Shown in pieces: positions 12,001-20,308 of a stretch of DNA of 64,000 nucleotides. The stretch's first letter is position 1. Each line of letters starts with the position of its first letter. The DNA is from an uncultured Chloroflexus sp. (GTDB lineage: Bacteria > Chloroflexota > Chloroflexia > Chloroflexales > Chloroflexaceae): the NCBI RefSeq assembly GCF_937129525.1, contig NZ_CAKZNK010000108.1:59659-123658 (forward strand), read 5' to 3'. Both the position numbers and the translations under genes were made by a program. The notes below the pieces were generated by a model. It ran no database searches. It saw only the letters and a list, made by a program, of their open reading frames with translations, and was not told where the DNA came from.

Positions 12001-12554
12001 GAGGGAAAGAAATGGGCATACTCCATAAGCTGAGCGAGATAGTCTTCCCGCGCGATAAATAATGCCCACAAATGACGATGACTACGCAGCAGATCGCCGA
12101 CTGCGCGACAAAACTCTTCTTTGGCCGCTCGATTAAGCGGATCAACGGTCAGTAACTCTTCAAACTGATCAAAAATAATGACCGTATCATCAGGCGCGAC
12201 CTGATCAGGCGGAACAATAAGTTCAACCAAAGAACGATCAAGCGCTTCATCACCGCCGAGCGAGAGAGCAACCGACGCCAGATAGCGGTTCGCAATCGGC
12301 AGCGCCTGATCGGCCAAAGCCAATCCAACCCGCGCGACAGGCAAAACGTGAAACTGGCGTGACTCAAGCGTTGGAATCAGGGCCGCCTGCACCAGTGAAC
12401 TCTTGCCAGCGCCCGATGGCGAATAGAGCAAAACCAATCGTTCGGCCACCAGCAAACTGGTCAGATCGCGTAACTCTCGATCACGACCGTAGAGGCGATG
12501 CTCACGGGTAAAAGTGCGGGGTCCGAGGTATGGATTTTGTCGTGGCGCATTCAT
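9054..12554 (-). CDS. nSTAND1-like NTPase with transmembrane segment and C-terminal WD40 repeats
   Basis: NPYLGPRTFTREHRLYGRDRELRDLTSLLVAERLVLLYSPSGAGKSSLVQ (Walker A), DDTVIIFDQFEELL (Walker B), hydrophobic LGVVAMALAVVMVIAAAAAFFAY, then multiple WD40-like units (LAFSPDGRWLAAASVDGQASVWDVASGR etc.). Confidence 0.92.
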   Translation of the reverse strand: MNAPRQNPYLGPRTFTREHRLYGRDRELRDLTSLLVAERLVLLYSPSGAGKSSLVQAALIPTLESRQFHVLPVARVGLALADQALPIANRYLASVALSLGGDEALDRSLVELIVPPDQVAPDDTVIIFDQFEELLTVDPLNRAAKEEFCRAVGDLLRSHRHLWALFIAREDYLAQLMEYAHFFPSRLRATFRLDLLGTEAALAAIRRPALDVGVEFELAAAQSLVDDLRRSRVQLASDQVATMLGPTVEPVQLQVVCYRLWQRLFPDGAPEGAAITVDSLGTVGSVDEALADYYADRVAAAAAASGVRERVIRDWFDQQLITAAGIRNQVLRGEGVTAGLPNEALPPLLNAYLIRAEQRRNFTWYELAHDRLIEPVRQNNAAWRERLAPFQRQAALWAATDRPESLLLRDADLVAAQAWVASHPEQVEPVDEEFLAACVAYQTAIDADRRRDRLIRRLGVVAMALAVVMVIAAAAAFFAYQEADRLSRLARARELAAEATLNLAVDPQLSLLLARQAVLAQRERNEPVDLTAIASLYQALAASRARETVQLGAPVTALAVSDDGRWWAAAVQPENMPAEVVLVERATGQRWRIEPATSLIPSLAFSADGSRLVAVSWDGTLLVWETAHPDRSERWMVPMATAGIAPTDPLSVRLLAVAFSPDGRAVYTAGYDGWLRRWDLSSGRQIVIGGEASNSLVSLAIDPAGTRIAAASQTGDVLTWRLSDGELIVRQRISTQPISALAFTPAGTLALVAGSRLFETNGEDSFVLATFAAPINDLWLSSDGTIALLGSNEGHDYLIDLRDGKTIAVLRGHTDQISRARWWPDGREVVTASLDGTVRFWTVGDLQRFTPTALAADPSHSRVAVGGEDGSIALFTTTAGPARQLPHHSDAIDMLAFSPDGRWLAAASVDGQASVWDVASGRLQTVINHPGRVRNVAFNADGTLLLTSSRTQVYLWRWQESTERPFATVDLSIFGEPDVITGVAIHPVQPWLAVVSRDGLTTIWDYRAAQPLVTATDMRANGRIQFSPDGSLTLSESNEGVLLLRDSATLRLRDFPAAHRGGIADFAFDSTGMHIATAGFDQTIKIWQVSGGREQLRMGVDSLPAAIAFSGPAEVVIASVNGSIVWLPLDLAQALDLAQARSRQPTAAECERYQLADLAVCGSVAP

Positions 12555-14653
12555 CAGAAACCACGCCGACGCCCAGATCGGCCAAGTTCAGCGAGGTGTT
12601 CGCTCAGGGAAAGACAGAAATCGCGTGGACTGCCCCAAAAGACACTGATAGCGGCTGTATCCTGAAAATAGGCTTCCAGATAGCGAATTGCCCGGTCAGG
12701 TTGCAACACCTGGTCTTCGCGCGGCATAAGCTGGCCGGCAACCTGCACGTACCGTCGCCGTCGCGATCCGCCGCGCAAAGGTTTGATCAGGCTGTGAAAG
12801 AGGGCGCGAAAGCTGATATCTTCTAACTCAAACCCAAGAAAAAGCAATGCGCTATCGGCCAATGCATCGCGCACAATGGCCGGAACCCGTTCGCGCTCTG
12901 CCGAAATATTGATGAGAAAATCAAAATAATCGTCTTCGGTCAATACCAGTGTCTCCAGTTGATCAAAACTCCCAAACAAGTGAAAGATGAGTGGTCGCTC
13001 GATACTGGGACGATACTCTGGCTCCCGTTCAAAGATCGAGGGCAACCGGTCGAGGTCATCATTCCAGCGACACAACTCAACAACCGGTTGCTTGCCCGCT
13101 TCCACCAGGGCATCGCATAGCATATGCGCGGCATTGGCCATAATGTAGATCGGGATCGGCTGAGCAGCCAGCACGCGATAGGGATCGAACGGATCACGCG
13201 CGCGTTCGTAACGACCAATCGCACTGAGCAACTCTCGCAAAGTGAGCTGATCAAGATCGGGTAACACCTCGCGGTATTCTTCAACTAATAACTGCTGGAA
13301 CGTTTCCAGCAACAACCGACGGGGAAACCGATAATCGTACTTGATCGAGAGAAACTGCGCTACATAAGCCAGTTGTTCCCGTTCATGGATTTCCATCGGA
13401 TAGTGATAGCGCTTGGCCCAATGCTGCGCAATCATACGGCTCATAGACATGCGCGTATCAACCAGATGCGGGCCGATGACCGGCGTGCAAATACCATCAG
13501 CCATATAACTGGCGATAGCTTCGATCTTTTCAGCCGTATCCTGCTCATCGGCAAAACCGGGCACATACCAGATCCGACCACTCTTCAGGCGAGAGTACAG
13601 CGCCGGCATCCAGTGATCGGGCAGATCACGCACTGCGCCGCGAGCTATCGCCATCGCCGCATCGATCAGGCCATCGCGCTGCAATTCCTGGCAGAACACC
13701 GGCACAAACTGCTCCACCAGTCGCATCGAGACATTGCCCTGCATCGCGATCACTGCCGGAACGCCCGCCTCGGCCAGGCGCGGCCCCAACGCAGACAGAG
13801 CGCCTTCATTGGCAGTCAGACCACCACCACTCTGGCAGGCAATCAACATAACCAGGCGAGGACGTTCGGAAAGTTCGCGCAGGCGTTGCGTGAAAACCTC
13901 TCCATTCACGCGCTCAAAAGAATTATCGGGCTTGACCAGCCAGAGATAGGTATTGTCGGCAACATAACTGCCGTGCGCCACCAGATAAACAATATCGAAC
14001 GGTTGGCCAGCGCGAACCTCTGCGCGTAAGGTCTCGATAATCTGATCGAGTGTCGCTGCGCCAGGCTCAACCAGCTCAACCAGATCGAAACCGGCGAATC
14101 CGGCGCGCGCGCGGGCCAGTTCACCGGCCACATCGACCGGCGCCAGCCCAAATTGTTCGATACCAACCGGATGGGCAATCGCAATTAATACCCGTAAAGC
14201 GTTGCGCGAGCGAGCGCGGATCGGCTGCACATCATTGCTGGTCAAATAGCGCGAAAAGAAAAACTCCTCGCCCAACAACAACGGCTCACCATCGGGCATG
14301 CGCAACGTTTCCCAGCGCAAAGCGTGCAACTCAGCGGCACTCGGCGCAATGAAGAGCCGAAAGCGGATGGGGATTGGGCGACGACCGCGCCGGGCAAGCG
14401 CGCGCGCAGCGGTAAACTGGGCCAGAATCTCGCTCTCGCTAAACAACATTGCGCCCAGCGCTGTGCCATACGCCACCGGATCGGCAGCCAGTTCACGCAA
14501 CTGTTCGAGATTGAACCGAATCGGATGTTCGCTGCTGCCTCGTTCAACCCGCACATCAGCGTCACTATCCGGATCGCTGAAAGATAATGTTACTGCGTAG
14601 CCAGAATGACCCAGACCACGCAAACTTAATTCGAGGTCAAGCAACCCATCCAT
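12554..14653 (-). CDS. CHAT-domain protease fused to SIR2-like (SIR2_2-type) domain
   Basis: CHAT: FDIVYLVAHGSY (His) and LVMLIACQSGGG (Cys). SIR2-like: YMADGICTPVIGPHLVDTR, IYIMANAAHMLCDALVEAG, IFHLFGSFDQLETLVLTEDDYFDFL, SALLFLGFELEDISFRALF. TGATG overlap with the downstream NTPase start. ATG at 14653; the ORF track uses a TTG at 14662. Confidence 0.87.
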   Translation of the reverse strand: MDGLLDLELSLRGLGHSGYAVTLSFSDPDSDADVRVERGSSEHPIRFNLEQLRELAADPVAYGTALGAMLFSESEILAQFTAARALARRGRRPIPIRFRLFIAPSAAELHALRWETLRMPDGEPLLLGEEFFFSRYLTSNDVQPIRARSRNALRVLIAIAHPVGIEQFGLAPVDVAGELARARAGFAGFDLVELVEPGAATLDQIIETLRAEVRAGQPFDIVYLVAHGSYVADNTYLWLVKPDNSFERVNGEVFTQRLRELSERPRLVMLIACQSGGGLTANEGALSALGPRLAEAGVPAVIAMQGNVSMRLVEQFVPVFCQELQRDGLIDAAMAIARGAVRDLPDHWMPALYSRLKSGRIWYVPGFADEQDTAEKIEAIASYMADGICTPVIGPHLVDTRMSMSRMIAQHWAKRYHYPMEIHEREQLAYVAQFLSIKYDYRFPRRLLLETFQQLLVEEYREVLPDLDQLTLRELLSAIGRYERARDPFDPYRVLAAQPIPIYIMANAAHMLCDALVEAGKQPVVELCRWNDDLDRLPSIFEREPEYRPSIERPLIFHLFGSFDQLETLVLTEDDYFDFLINISAERERVPAIVRDALADSALLFLGFELEDISFRALFHSLIKPLRGGSRRRRYVQVAGQLMPREDQVLQPDRAIRYLEAYFQDTAAISVFWGSPRDFCLSLSEHLAELGRSGRRRGF

Positions 14654-14945
14654 GAGAAGCAAACTTTTTGCAAGTTAGGTAGTTTGCTCTTTAGTATAGC
14701 ACCCGCCAGCCTGCACTGCAAGCTGTAGCAGGTGCATTCACCGACAAACAACGAGAATGAAATCAGCGGGAACGGGAATGAAGCAGTGAGGCTGTACCTG
14801 CCTCGCGATCAAAGGCAACTACGCGGCAACAATCAACGATGCGCCGCAGCAGTCGCAGGTGATGACAATCCCCGGCTTTGCTGCGGCGTTTGCAGCGAAC
14901 GATTACCCAGACACAACAGTTGGTGATCCAGGACTGCTGCTAAGC

Positions 14946-15959
14946 CTATGGCGCAGCGATTGGCCAGTGAAACCAGGCCACAAAGAGATCGCCGTGCGGA
15001 CGCGCGCCGACATAGCCGCCGGCAATCGCTGCCGAACCATTGGCTACACCGTAGGCATTGGCAACCAGCTCAGCGCAGATAGCCAGACCAAAACCGTGAC
15101 CGCGACTGCCATCGCTGCTAAAGGAAAAACCACCGCGGAAGAGAGCGCTCCAGTGTTGACCGAAACGTTGCTCCAACGCGCTGCGCTGCAATGGATCGAT
15201 TCGGTTCGCCACCACGATACGCAGACTCGGCGACTCACATTCAAAGAGAGGGAAGATACCGATCATCACCCGTTGATCAGCGCTATGGCGGGTGGCGTTG
15301 TTCACGAGGTTATAAACCACCCGATCGAGCGCGGAAAATTCGACACAACGGTCAGCCACCACGCCATCATAGCGGGCATCGACGACAATACTGGCCGATC
15401 CGTCGGGCAGGCGATAATCAGCCTGTTGCCACTTCTCGAGCAACAGATCCACGCCGTGAGCGCGTAATTCAACATCGCGCGCAGTGCGCTCAGGATCGAG
15501 ATCAGGCAAACAGTTGCGCATGATCTTCAAATGATCGCGGGTAAGCAGATAGATCCGCTCAGTCTCAACCGGCAGCGACTGATCGGCTTCAAGCAACTGC
15601 AATTGCAATGCCAGCGCTTGCAACGAACCGCCTCGAATATCGTGGATCACCTGACCCAAAACCGGGTCATGGTGACTGAGCGAAATGCTGCGCAACTCAT
15701 GAAGCAGATGGTGCCAGTCGGCATCGTGGAGAACCTGACGCAGTTCGTCATGATTGACCTGGCGTAACCGATCAAACCTGGCAAAAATATCGAGCAGGGT
15801 ATCGTACAGTCGTCGCACAACCTGCTGTACCACCGGTGGCAAGGCAAGAATACTGGCGCTGCTCGCGCTGCGCACGAAGGGATCATGGCGCAAAAAGGGC
15901 AAATTACACGGTGCAAGAGCCTTGACAGTTTCATCGCTTAACGGGAATGCGCCGGTCAT
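14946..15959 (-). CDS. Sensor histidine kinase-like protein (orphan; HATPase_c with H-box-like HDIRGG)
   Basis: VIHDIRGGSLQALALQLQLLE, VVYNLVNNATRHSADQRVMIGI (N box), GHGFGLAICAELVANAYG (G box). Confidence 0.8.
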   Translation of the reverse strand: MTGAFPLSDETVKALAPCNLPFLRHDPFVRSASSASILALPPVVQQVVRRLYDTLLDIFARFDRLRQVNHDELRQVLHDADWHHLLHELRSISLSHHDPVLGQVIHDIRGGSLQALALQLQLLEADQSLPVETERIYLLTRDHLKIMRNCLPDLDPERTARDVELRAHGVDLLLEKWQQADYRLPDGSASIVVDARYDGVVADRCVEFSALDRVVYNLVNNATRHSADQRVMIGIFPLFECESPSLRIVVANRIDPLQRSALEQRFGQHWSALFRGGFSFSSDGSRGHGFGLAICAELVANAYGVANGSAAIAGGYVGARPHGDLFVAWFHWPIAAP

Positions 15960-16206
15960 AAGAAGGATGCTCCTGAATGTTACATTGATTTGATCAATAC
16001 ACAGCTATGTTCTGCTGCATTAAACGATAGTATACTCGATTTTTGGATAGTCGTTGTTATTGATGACTGATCAGGCAAGTACTGACCTGTAATACACGAT
16101 TTGTGATGCTCATACAGAGAGTCATAGCTTTTGTCTTATCAGCAGATTGCTCTTTCCAGGGCAAGCAATTGGGCCGGCAATCTCCCCAGGCCTGCGTGAT
16201 AGCGCC

Positions 16207-17196
16207 TCATTCGCGCAAAAATGCCGCGCAGGCTTCGGGAATGCTGGGGTTGATAAAGATACCGCTCCCCATCTCAAAGCCTGCCATATATGAAAGGCGA
16301 GGCACTACCGCCAGATACCAGTGAAAATAGCCATTCTCTGGCTCTTTCGTCGGCGCCGAGCGGAGCACCAGATTAAAATCGGGATCGTTGAGGCGATGAT
16401 AGAGACGGTAAAACACTTCGCGGATCAAAGATGCGAGGCTATCGAGTTCTGCTTCCTCGATACGGAAGAAGCAAGCGCGGTGCCTGCGCGGCAAAATCCA
16501 GAGATGAAACGGCGATGATGCGGCGTAAAGCACAAATGCCACAAACTCATCGTTTGCGTAGACGATGCGCTCATCCCGCGCCACTTCATCGTTGATCATC
16601 GCGCAAAACACACACTGACCGGTATCATCAAAAAATCGGCGCGCCTCCTCGATCCGATGGCGAATATCGCTCGGCACGACCGGCACGGCCATAATCTGAC
16701 TGTGCGGATGTTGCAATGAAGCGCCAGCGCGCTCGCCGTGGTTCTTGAAAATCACCACCTGCTCAATCCGTGGATCGGTACTAATCGCCTGACCACGGCG
16801 GAGATACGTCGCCAGCACTGCCCGCACTTCATCCACTGTCATCAGCCCCAGGGTTGTATTATGTCGAGGATGCTCGATCAGCACTTCGTGATAACCATAG
16901 CCACTCAGTGCGCGCTGCACCCCATCAAAGTGACGCACGACCGGGCCGTGCTCGTGTAGAGCCGGATACTTATTGCGCACAATCCGAATTTGCCACGGGC
17001 CGCTGGCCGGATGACGATCGATTTCGAGGTCGAGTTCTTCATTACCGACACAAAATGGGCACTGTGGATCGTGTGGCGGACGTTCGGCGGTGTGGGGGGT
17101 CTGGCGCTTCTCAGTAAACGAATTCGGACGGCGCGCCCGCTCACTGGCAATAATAACCCATTCACGAGTGGCAATATTCTGCCGTAATTCCGACAT
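16207..17196 (-). CDS. galT: Galactose-1-phosphate uridylyltransferase-like protein (copy 1)
   Basis: MSELRQNIATREWVIIASERARRPNSF, CPFCVGNEELD, GASLQHPHSQIMAVPVVP (HPHSQ), CVFCAMI, FHLWILPRRH. Confidence 0.87.
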   Translation of the reverse strand: MSELRQNIATREWVIIASERARRPNSFTEKRQTPHTAERPPHDPQCPFCVGNEELDLEIDRHPASGPWQIRIVRNKYPALHEHGPVVRHFDGVQRALSGYGYHEVLIEHPRHNTTLGLMTVDEVRAVLATYLRRGQAISTDPRIEQVVIFKNHGERAGASLQHPHSQIMAVPVVPSDIRHRIEEARRFFDDTGQCVFCAMINDEVARDERIVYANDEFVAFVLYAASSPFHLWILPRRHRACFFRIEEAELDSLASLIREVFYRLYHRLNDPDFNLVLRSAPTKEPENGYFHWYLAVVPRLSYMAGFEMGSGIFINPSIPEACAAFLRE

Positions 17197-17285
17197 GAGG
17201 CTCTCCACAGCGGACGAACAGCCGCAGCGTTGCGCTACGTTTTGTATTGTAGCCATGGTGTGGCTAACGGGCAAGTAAGCGTTAG

Positions 17286-17315
17286 TTGACAAATCAGTAC
17301 CGCATAGCGTAAACT
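17286..17315 (+). promoter_or_regulatory. Putative sigma-70 promoter of the FadR-like gene (TTGACA - 18 nt - TAAACT)
   Basis: TTGACA at 17286-17291 and TAAACT at 17310-17315, immediately upstream of the putative operator and ATG 17355. Confidence 0.45.
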
Positions 17316-17316
17316 A

Positions 17317-17336
17317 AAACATCAGATGATATGATC
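17317..17336. promoter_or_regulatory. Putative FadR-like operator copy 1 (AAACATCAGATGATATGATC)
   Basis: 17/20 identity by eye with 18197-18216, at nearly identical distance to the following ATG. Confidence 0.5.
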
Positions 17337-17354
17337 TTTTGTCAAGGAGCGATC

Positions 17355-18041
17355 ATGTCGTTATCACGACGGCGCCTGACCGAGCAAGTGATCGAATATT
17401 TGCGTCAAGAAATCACCAACCAGACCTATCCGGTCGGCAGTCGATTGCCACCGGAACCACAACTAATGGCCCAGTTTGGCGTCGGACGTTCGACCGTGCG
17501 CGAAGCGATTCGCGCGTTGGCGCATGAAGGTCTGCTCGAGGTGCGGCAAGGTGATGGCACATATGTGCGAGCGATTGCGGCAGCCGAACCACTGGCAGCA
17601 CGATTGCGACAGGCTCGCGTCAACGATGTCCATGAAGTGCGACGCGCGCTTGAGCTGGAAGTGGTCGCGCTGGCCGCAGAACGACGGCGTGACGAAGATC
17701 TGGTCGAAATCCGTCACTGGTTAGCGGCGCGCTCGACGGCTCTGGCTAACGGCGACGCCGGCGCTGCCCTGGATGCGGACATCGAGTTGCACTGCGCAAT
17801 TGCGCGCGCTACCCACAATGCAATGCTCAGCGATCTGTACCGCGTCTTCGCTGTCACGCTCCGCGATGCGCTTGGGGTATTGTGGGATGCAGCCACACCA
17901 TCAGTTGATGATCGTTCGCACGCCGATCTGGTTGCCGCGATCGAAGCCGGCAATGCAGCGCAAGCTGTCGCGGTCACGCGCCAGATTCTAGCGCGCCACG
18001 AAGCGACGATCAGCCGCAATATTGGGCCGAAACAGGACTGA
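17355..18041 (+). CDS. GntR-family (FadR subfamily) transcriptional regulator
   Basis: MSLSRRRLTEQVIEYLRQEITNQTYPVGSRLPPEPQLMAQFGVGRSTVREAIRALAHEGLLEVRQGDGTYV, followed by an FCD-like helical domain; SD AAGGAG. Confidence 0.93.
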   Translation: MSLSRRRLTEQVIEYLRQEITNQTYPVGSRLPPEPQLMAQFGVGRSTVREAIRALAHEGLLEVRQGDGTYVRAIAAAEPLAARLRQARVNDVHEVRRALELEVVALAAERRRDEDLVEIRHWLAARSTALANGDAGAALDADIELHCAIARATHNAMLSDLYRVFAVTLRDALGVLWDAATPSVDDRSHADLVAAIEAGNAAQAVAVTRQILARHEATISRNIGPKQD

Positions 18042-18196
18042 TCGGCCTGACCGGGATCATCCTGCAATGCGCATGTGCGCATCGCTGTAGTCCCCGGCAC
18101 ATTGAGCGGACATCACGCTCAGAGGGTAGTAAGAGGGTATAAACCATCTCTGGTTTGAACCGGAGAATTACAAATACTGATCTGGTTTTACCGTTG

Positions 18197-18216
18197 AAAC
18201 ATCTGATGATCTGATG
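18197..18216. promoter_or_regulatory. Putative FadR-like operator copy 2 (AAACATCTGATGATCTGATG)
   Basis: Matches site 1; 17 nt upstream of the TSUP ATG. Confidence 0.5.
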
Positions 18217-18233
18217 AATGAGAGGCTCTGATC

Positions 18234-18995
18234 ATGAATCTCTTCGATCTCGCGCTTATCTTCACCGCCGCACTGCTGGCCGGCGCATTGAACGCGATTG
18301 CCGGTGGCGGTAGCTTCTTTTCATTTCCAGCGCTGCTCGTTGCCGGCGTGCCTCCTATCGTTGCCAACGCCACCAATGCACTGGCGCTCTGGCCGGGCAC
18401 GCTGGCTAGTGTCGGCGCATACCGACGTGAATTGAGTGGCCAACAACGTGACGTATGGCTCTTTAGCGGTTTGAGTCTGATTGGCGGGCTGCTGGGTGCA
18501 ATTCTGCTGCTCTTTACCGATGAGCGGCAGTTTACCGCGATGATCCCCTATTTGCTACTCTTTGCCACCCTGGTTTTCATCTTTAGCCCGCAGATCACGC
18601 GCCTTGCTCGCCGCATGACCGGCAATGCGGGCGATAGCCAGCGCTGGCCAATCATTGCGCTGTACATTGCCATTGCCATCTACGGCGGCTTCTTTGGGGC
18701 CGGATTGGGCATTCTCACGCTGGCGGCGCTGGCCTTGCTCGGTCACGAGAACATTCATCGCATGAACGCGCTAAAGACGTTGCAAGCAGCTCTGGTTAAC
18801 GGGATCGCCGTCGCAACTTTTATCGCCACCGGCCTGATCGCATGGATGCCGGCCCTCGTTATGACTCTGGGCGCAATTGTCGGCGGTTACGGCGGCGCCG
18901 CCATTGCCCGACGAGTTGATGCCCGTCGGGTGCGCGGGTTAGTGGTCGCGATCAGTATTGGGTTGACGGTCTGGTTTTTCGCGCGCGGCGGATAA
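18234..18995 (+). CDS. TSUP (TauE/SafE) family anion exporter
   Basis: 253 aa polytopic; LIFTAALLAGALNAIAGGGSFFSFPALLVAGVPPIVANATNALALWPGTLASVGAYRREL is the TSUP N-terminal signature. Confidence 0.9.
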   Translation: MNLFDLALIFTAALLAGALNAIAGGGSFFSFPALLVAGVPPIVANATNALALWPGTLASVGAYRRELSGQQRDVWLFSGLSLIGGLLGAILLLFTDERQFTAMIPYLLLFATLVFIFSPQITRLARRMTGNAGDSQRWPIIALYIAIAIYGGFFGAGLGILTLAALALLGHENIHRMNALKTLQAALVNGIAVATFIATGLIAWMPALVMTLGAIVGGYGGAAIARRVDARRVRGLVVAISIGLTVWFFARGG

Positions 18996-19001
18996 CTGCG
19001 C

Positions 19002-20300
19002 TCAAGCTGCCGGCAATGTAAACCAGAAGGTTGAGCCGTGCCCTTCCTGACTGCTGGCCCAAATCCGACCGCCATGGCCCTCAACCAGGTGCTTGGCAAT
19101 CGCCAATCCCAAACCGGTGCCGCCAGCGTGGCGGGTGCGGGCGCGATCAACTTTGTAAAATCGCTCAAAGATGCGACGCAATTCACGACCGGGGATGCCG
19201 ATACCGGTATCGCTAACGCTAATCACGATCCACGTACCGGCAGGATGAGGTGGACGATCTTCGCGCGAAGGCGGATCGTCTACCGCAATGCTCAGTGTTT
19301 CCGCTGTTACCGTAATCGTACCGCCTTCAGGCGTGAATTTCACGGCGTTGTGCAACAGATTGAGCAATACCTGCCCGATCCGATCGCCATCCATCAATGC
19401 CGGCGGCAACTCGGTCGCTGGCGCAACGCAAATAGTCTGCTGCTTACGATCCGCTTGTGGACGGATCCGTTCGACTGCTCGCTCGATCACCGGCGCAATC
19501 GCTTGTGGAGCCAGTTTGAGCGACACGCGACCCGACTCCAGGCGCGAGAGTTCGTGCAATTCATCGACCAACTGGGTCACAGCATCAATCTCTTGCGCCA
19601 TCTGTTCCAGCATTCGCCCGGCAATTTCAGGCGGCGGCGTCGATTGCAACGTTTCGACCAGCAGCTTAAGCGATGCCAGCGGCGTGCGCAACTCGTGCGA
19701 TACATTCGCCACCAGATCGCGTCGCGCCCGCTCAAGCAAGCTAATCTGGGTCAAGTCTCGAATGGTGATCAGCGCGCCGGTTGGTTGAACGTCTTCGACC
19801 CGCAATGGCACGTAATGAAGCTGCAAGGTGCGACCAGTTGCCAGGGGACGAATGGTCAATTCACGTCGTTCGCCATCAGCAATCACATCGCGCGCCAGCA
19901 GATCGGCGTGGTGGTCGCGTAACAGCGTGATCAGACCACTGCCCACGACGTTGGGTGTAGCAGCGAGAAGCTGAGTTGCTGTTTCGTTGTGAAAAATGAT
20001 CTGACGTTCGGTATCGACCACTATGACGCCAATATCAACGGCCTGGGCCAGCGCCAGAAAGAGCGGCTGCGCCTGTGGATGCAAGAGGTCAGCGACAGTA
20101 TCGTGATCTTGGGGAACTGCTGCCAGATAATCTGCGTGATACATAGGGGAGTCCTGTTTAACCATCGGCGACAAAGATTCCGATGGAGTTGCTCCGGTTG
20201 CCTGCTGCTGGATAAACTGACGCCAGCGGCGCGTGACGAAAATCAGGCTCATCGCCAGCACAATTGTTGCCACCGTTAGCGTCAATTCGAGCAGGCTCAT
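19002..20300 (-). CDS. PAS-containing sensor histidine kinase (PhoR-like)
   Basis: N-terminal TM, PAS (VDIGVIVVDTERQIIFHNETATQLL), H box FVANVSHELRTPLASLKLLVETL (read LVANVSHELRTPLASL), N and G boxes. Confidence 0.93.
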   Translation of the reverse strand: MSLLELTLTVATIVLAMSLIFVTRRWRQFIQQQATGATPSESLSPMVKQDSPMYHADYLAAVPQDHDTVADLLHPQAQPLFLALAQAVDIGVIVVDTERQIIFHNETATQLLAATPNVVGSGLITLLRDHHADLLARDVIADGERRELTIRPLATGRTLQLHYVPLRVEDVQPTGALITIRDLTQISLLERARRDLVANVSHELRTPLASLKLLVETLQSTPPPEIAGRMLEQMAQEIDAVTQLVDELHELSRLESGRVSLKLAPQAIAPVIERAVERIRPQADRKQQTICVAPATELPPALMDGDRIGQVLLNLLHNAVKFTPEGGTITVTAETLSIAVDDPPSREDRPPHPAGTWIVISVSDTGIGIPGRELRRIFERFYKVDRARTRHAGGTGLGLAIAKHLVEGHGGRIWASSQEGHGSTFWFTLPAA

Positions 20301-20308
20301 GCAGCAAT

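Noticed and set aside
19038-19922. 294-aa plus-strand ORF
   Set aside because: Antisense shadow of the PhoR-like histidine kinase.
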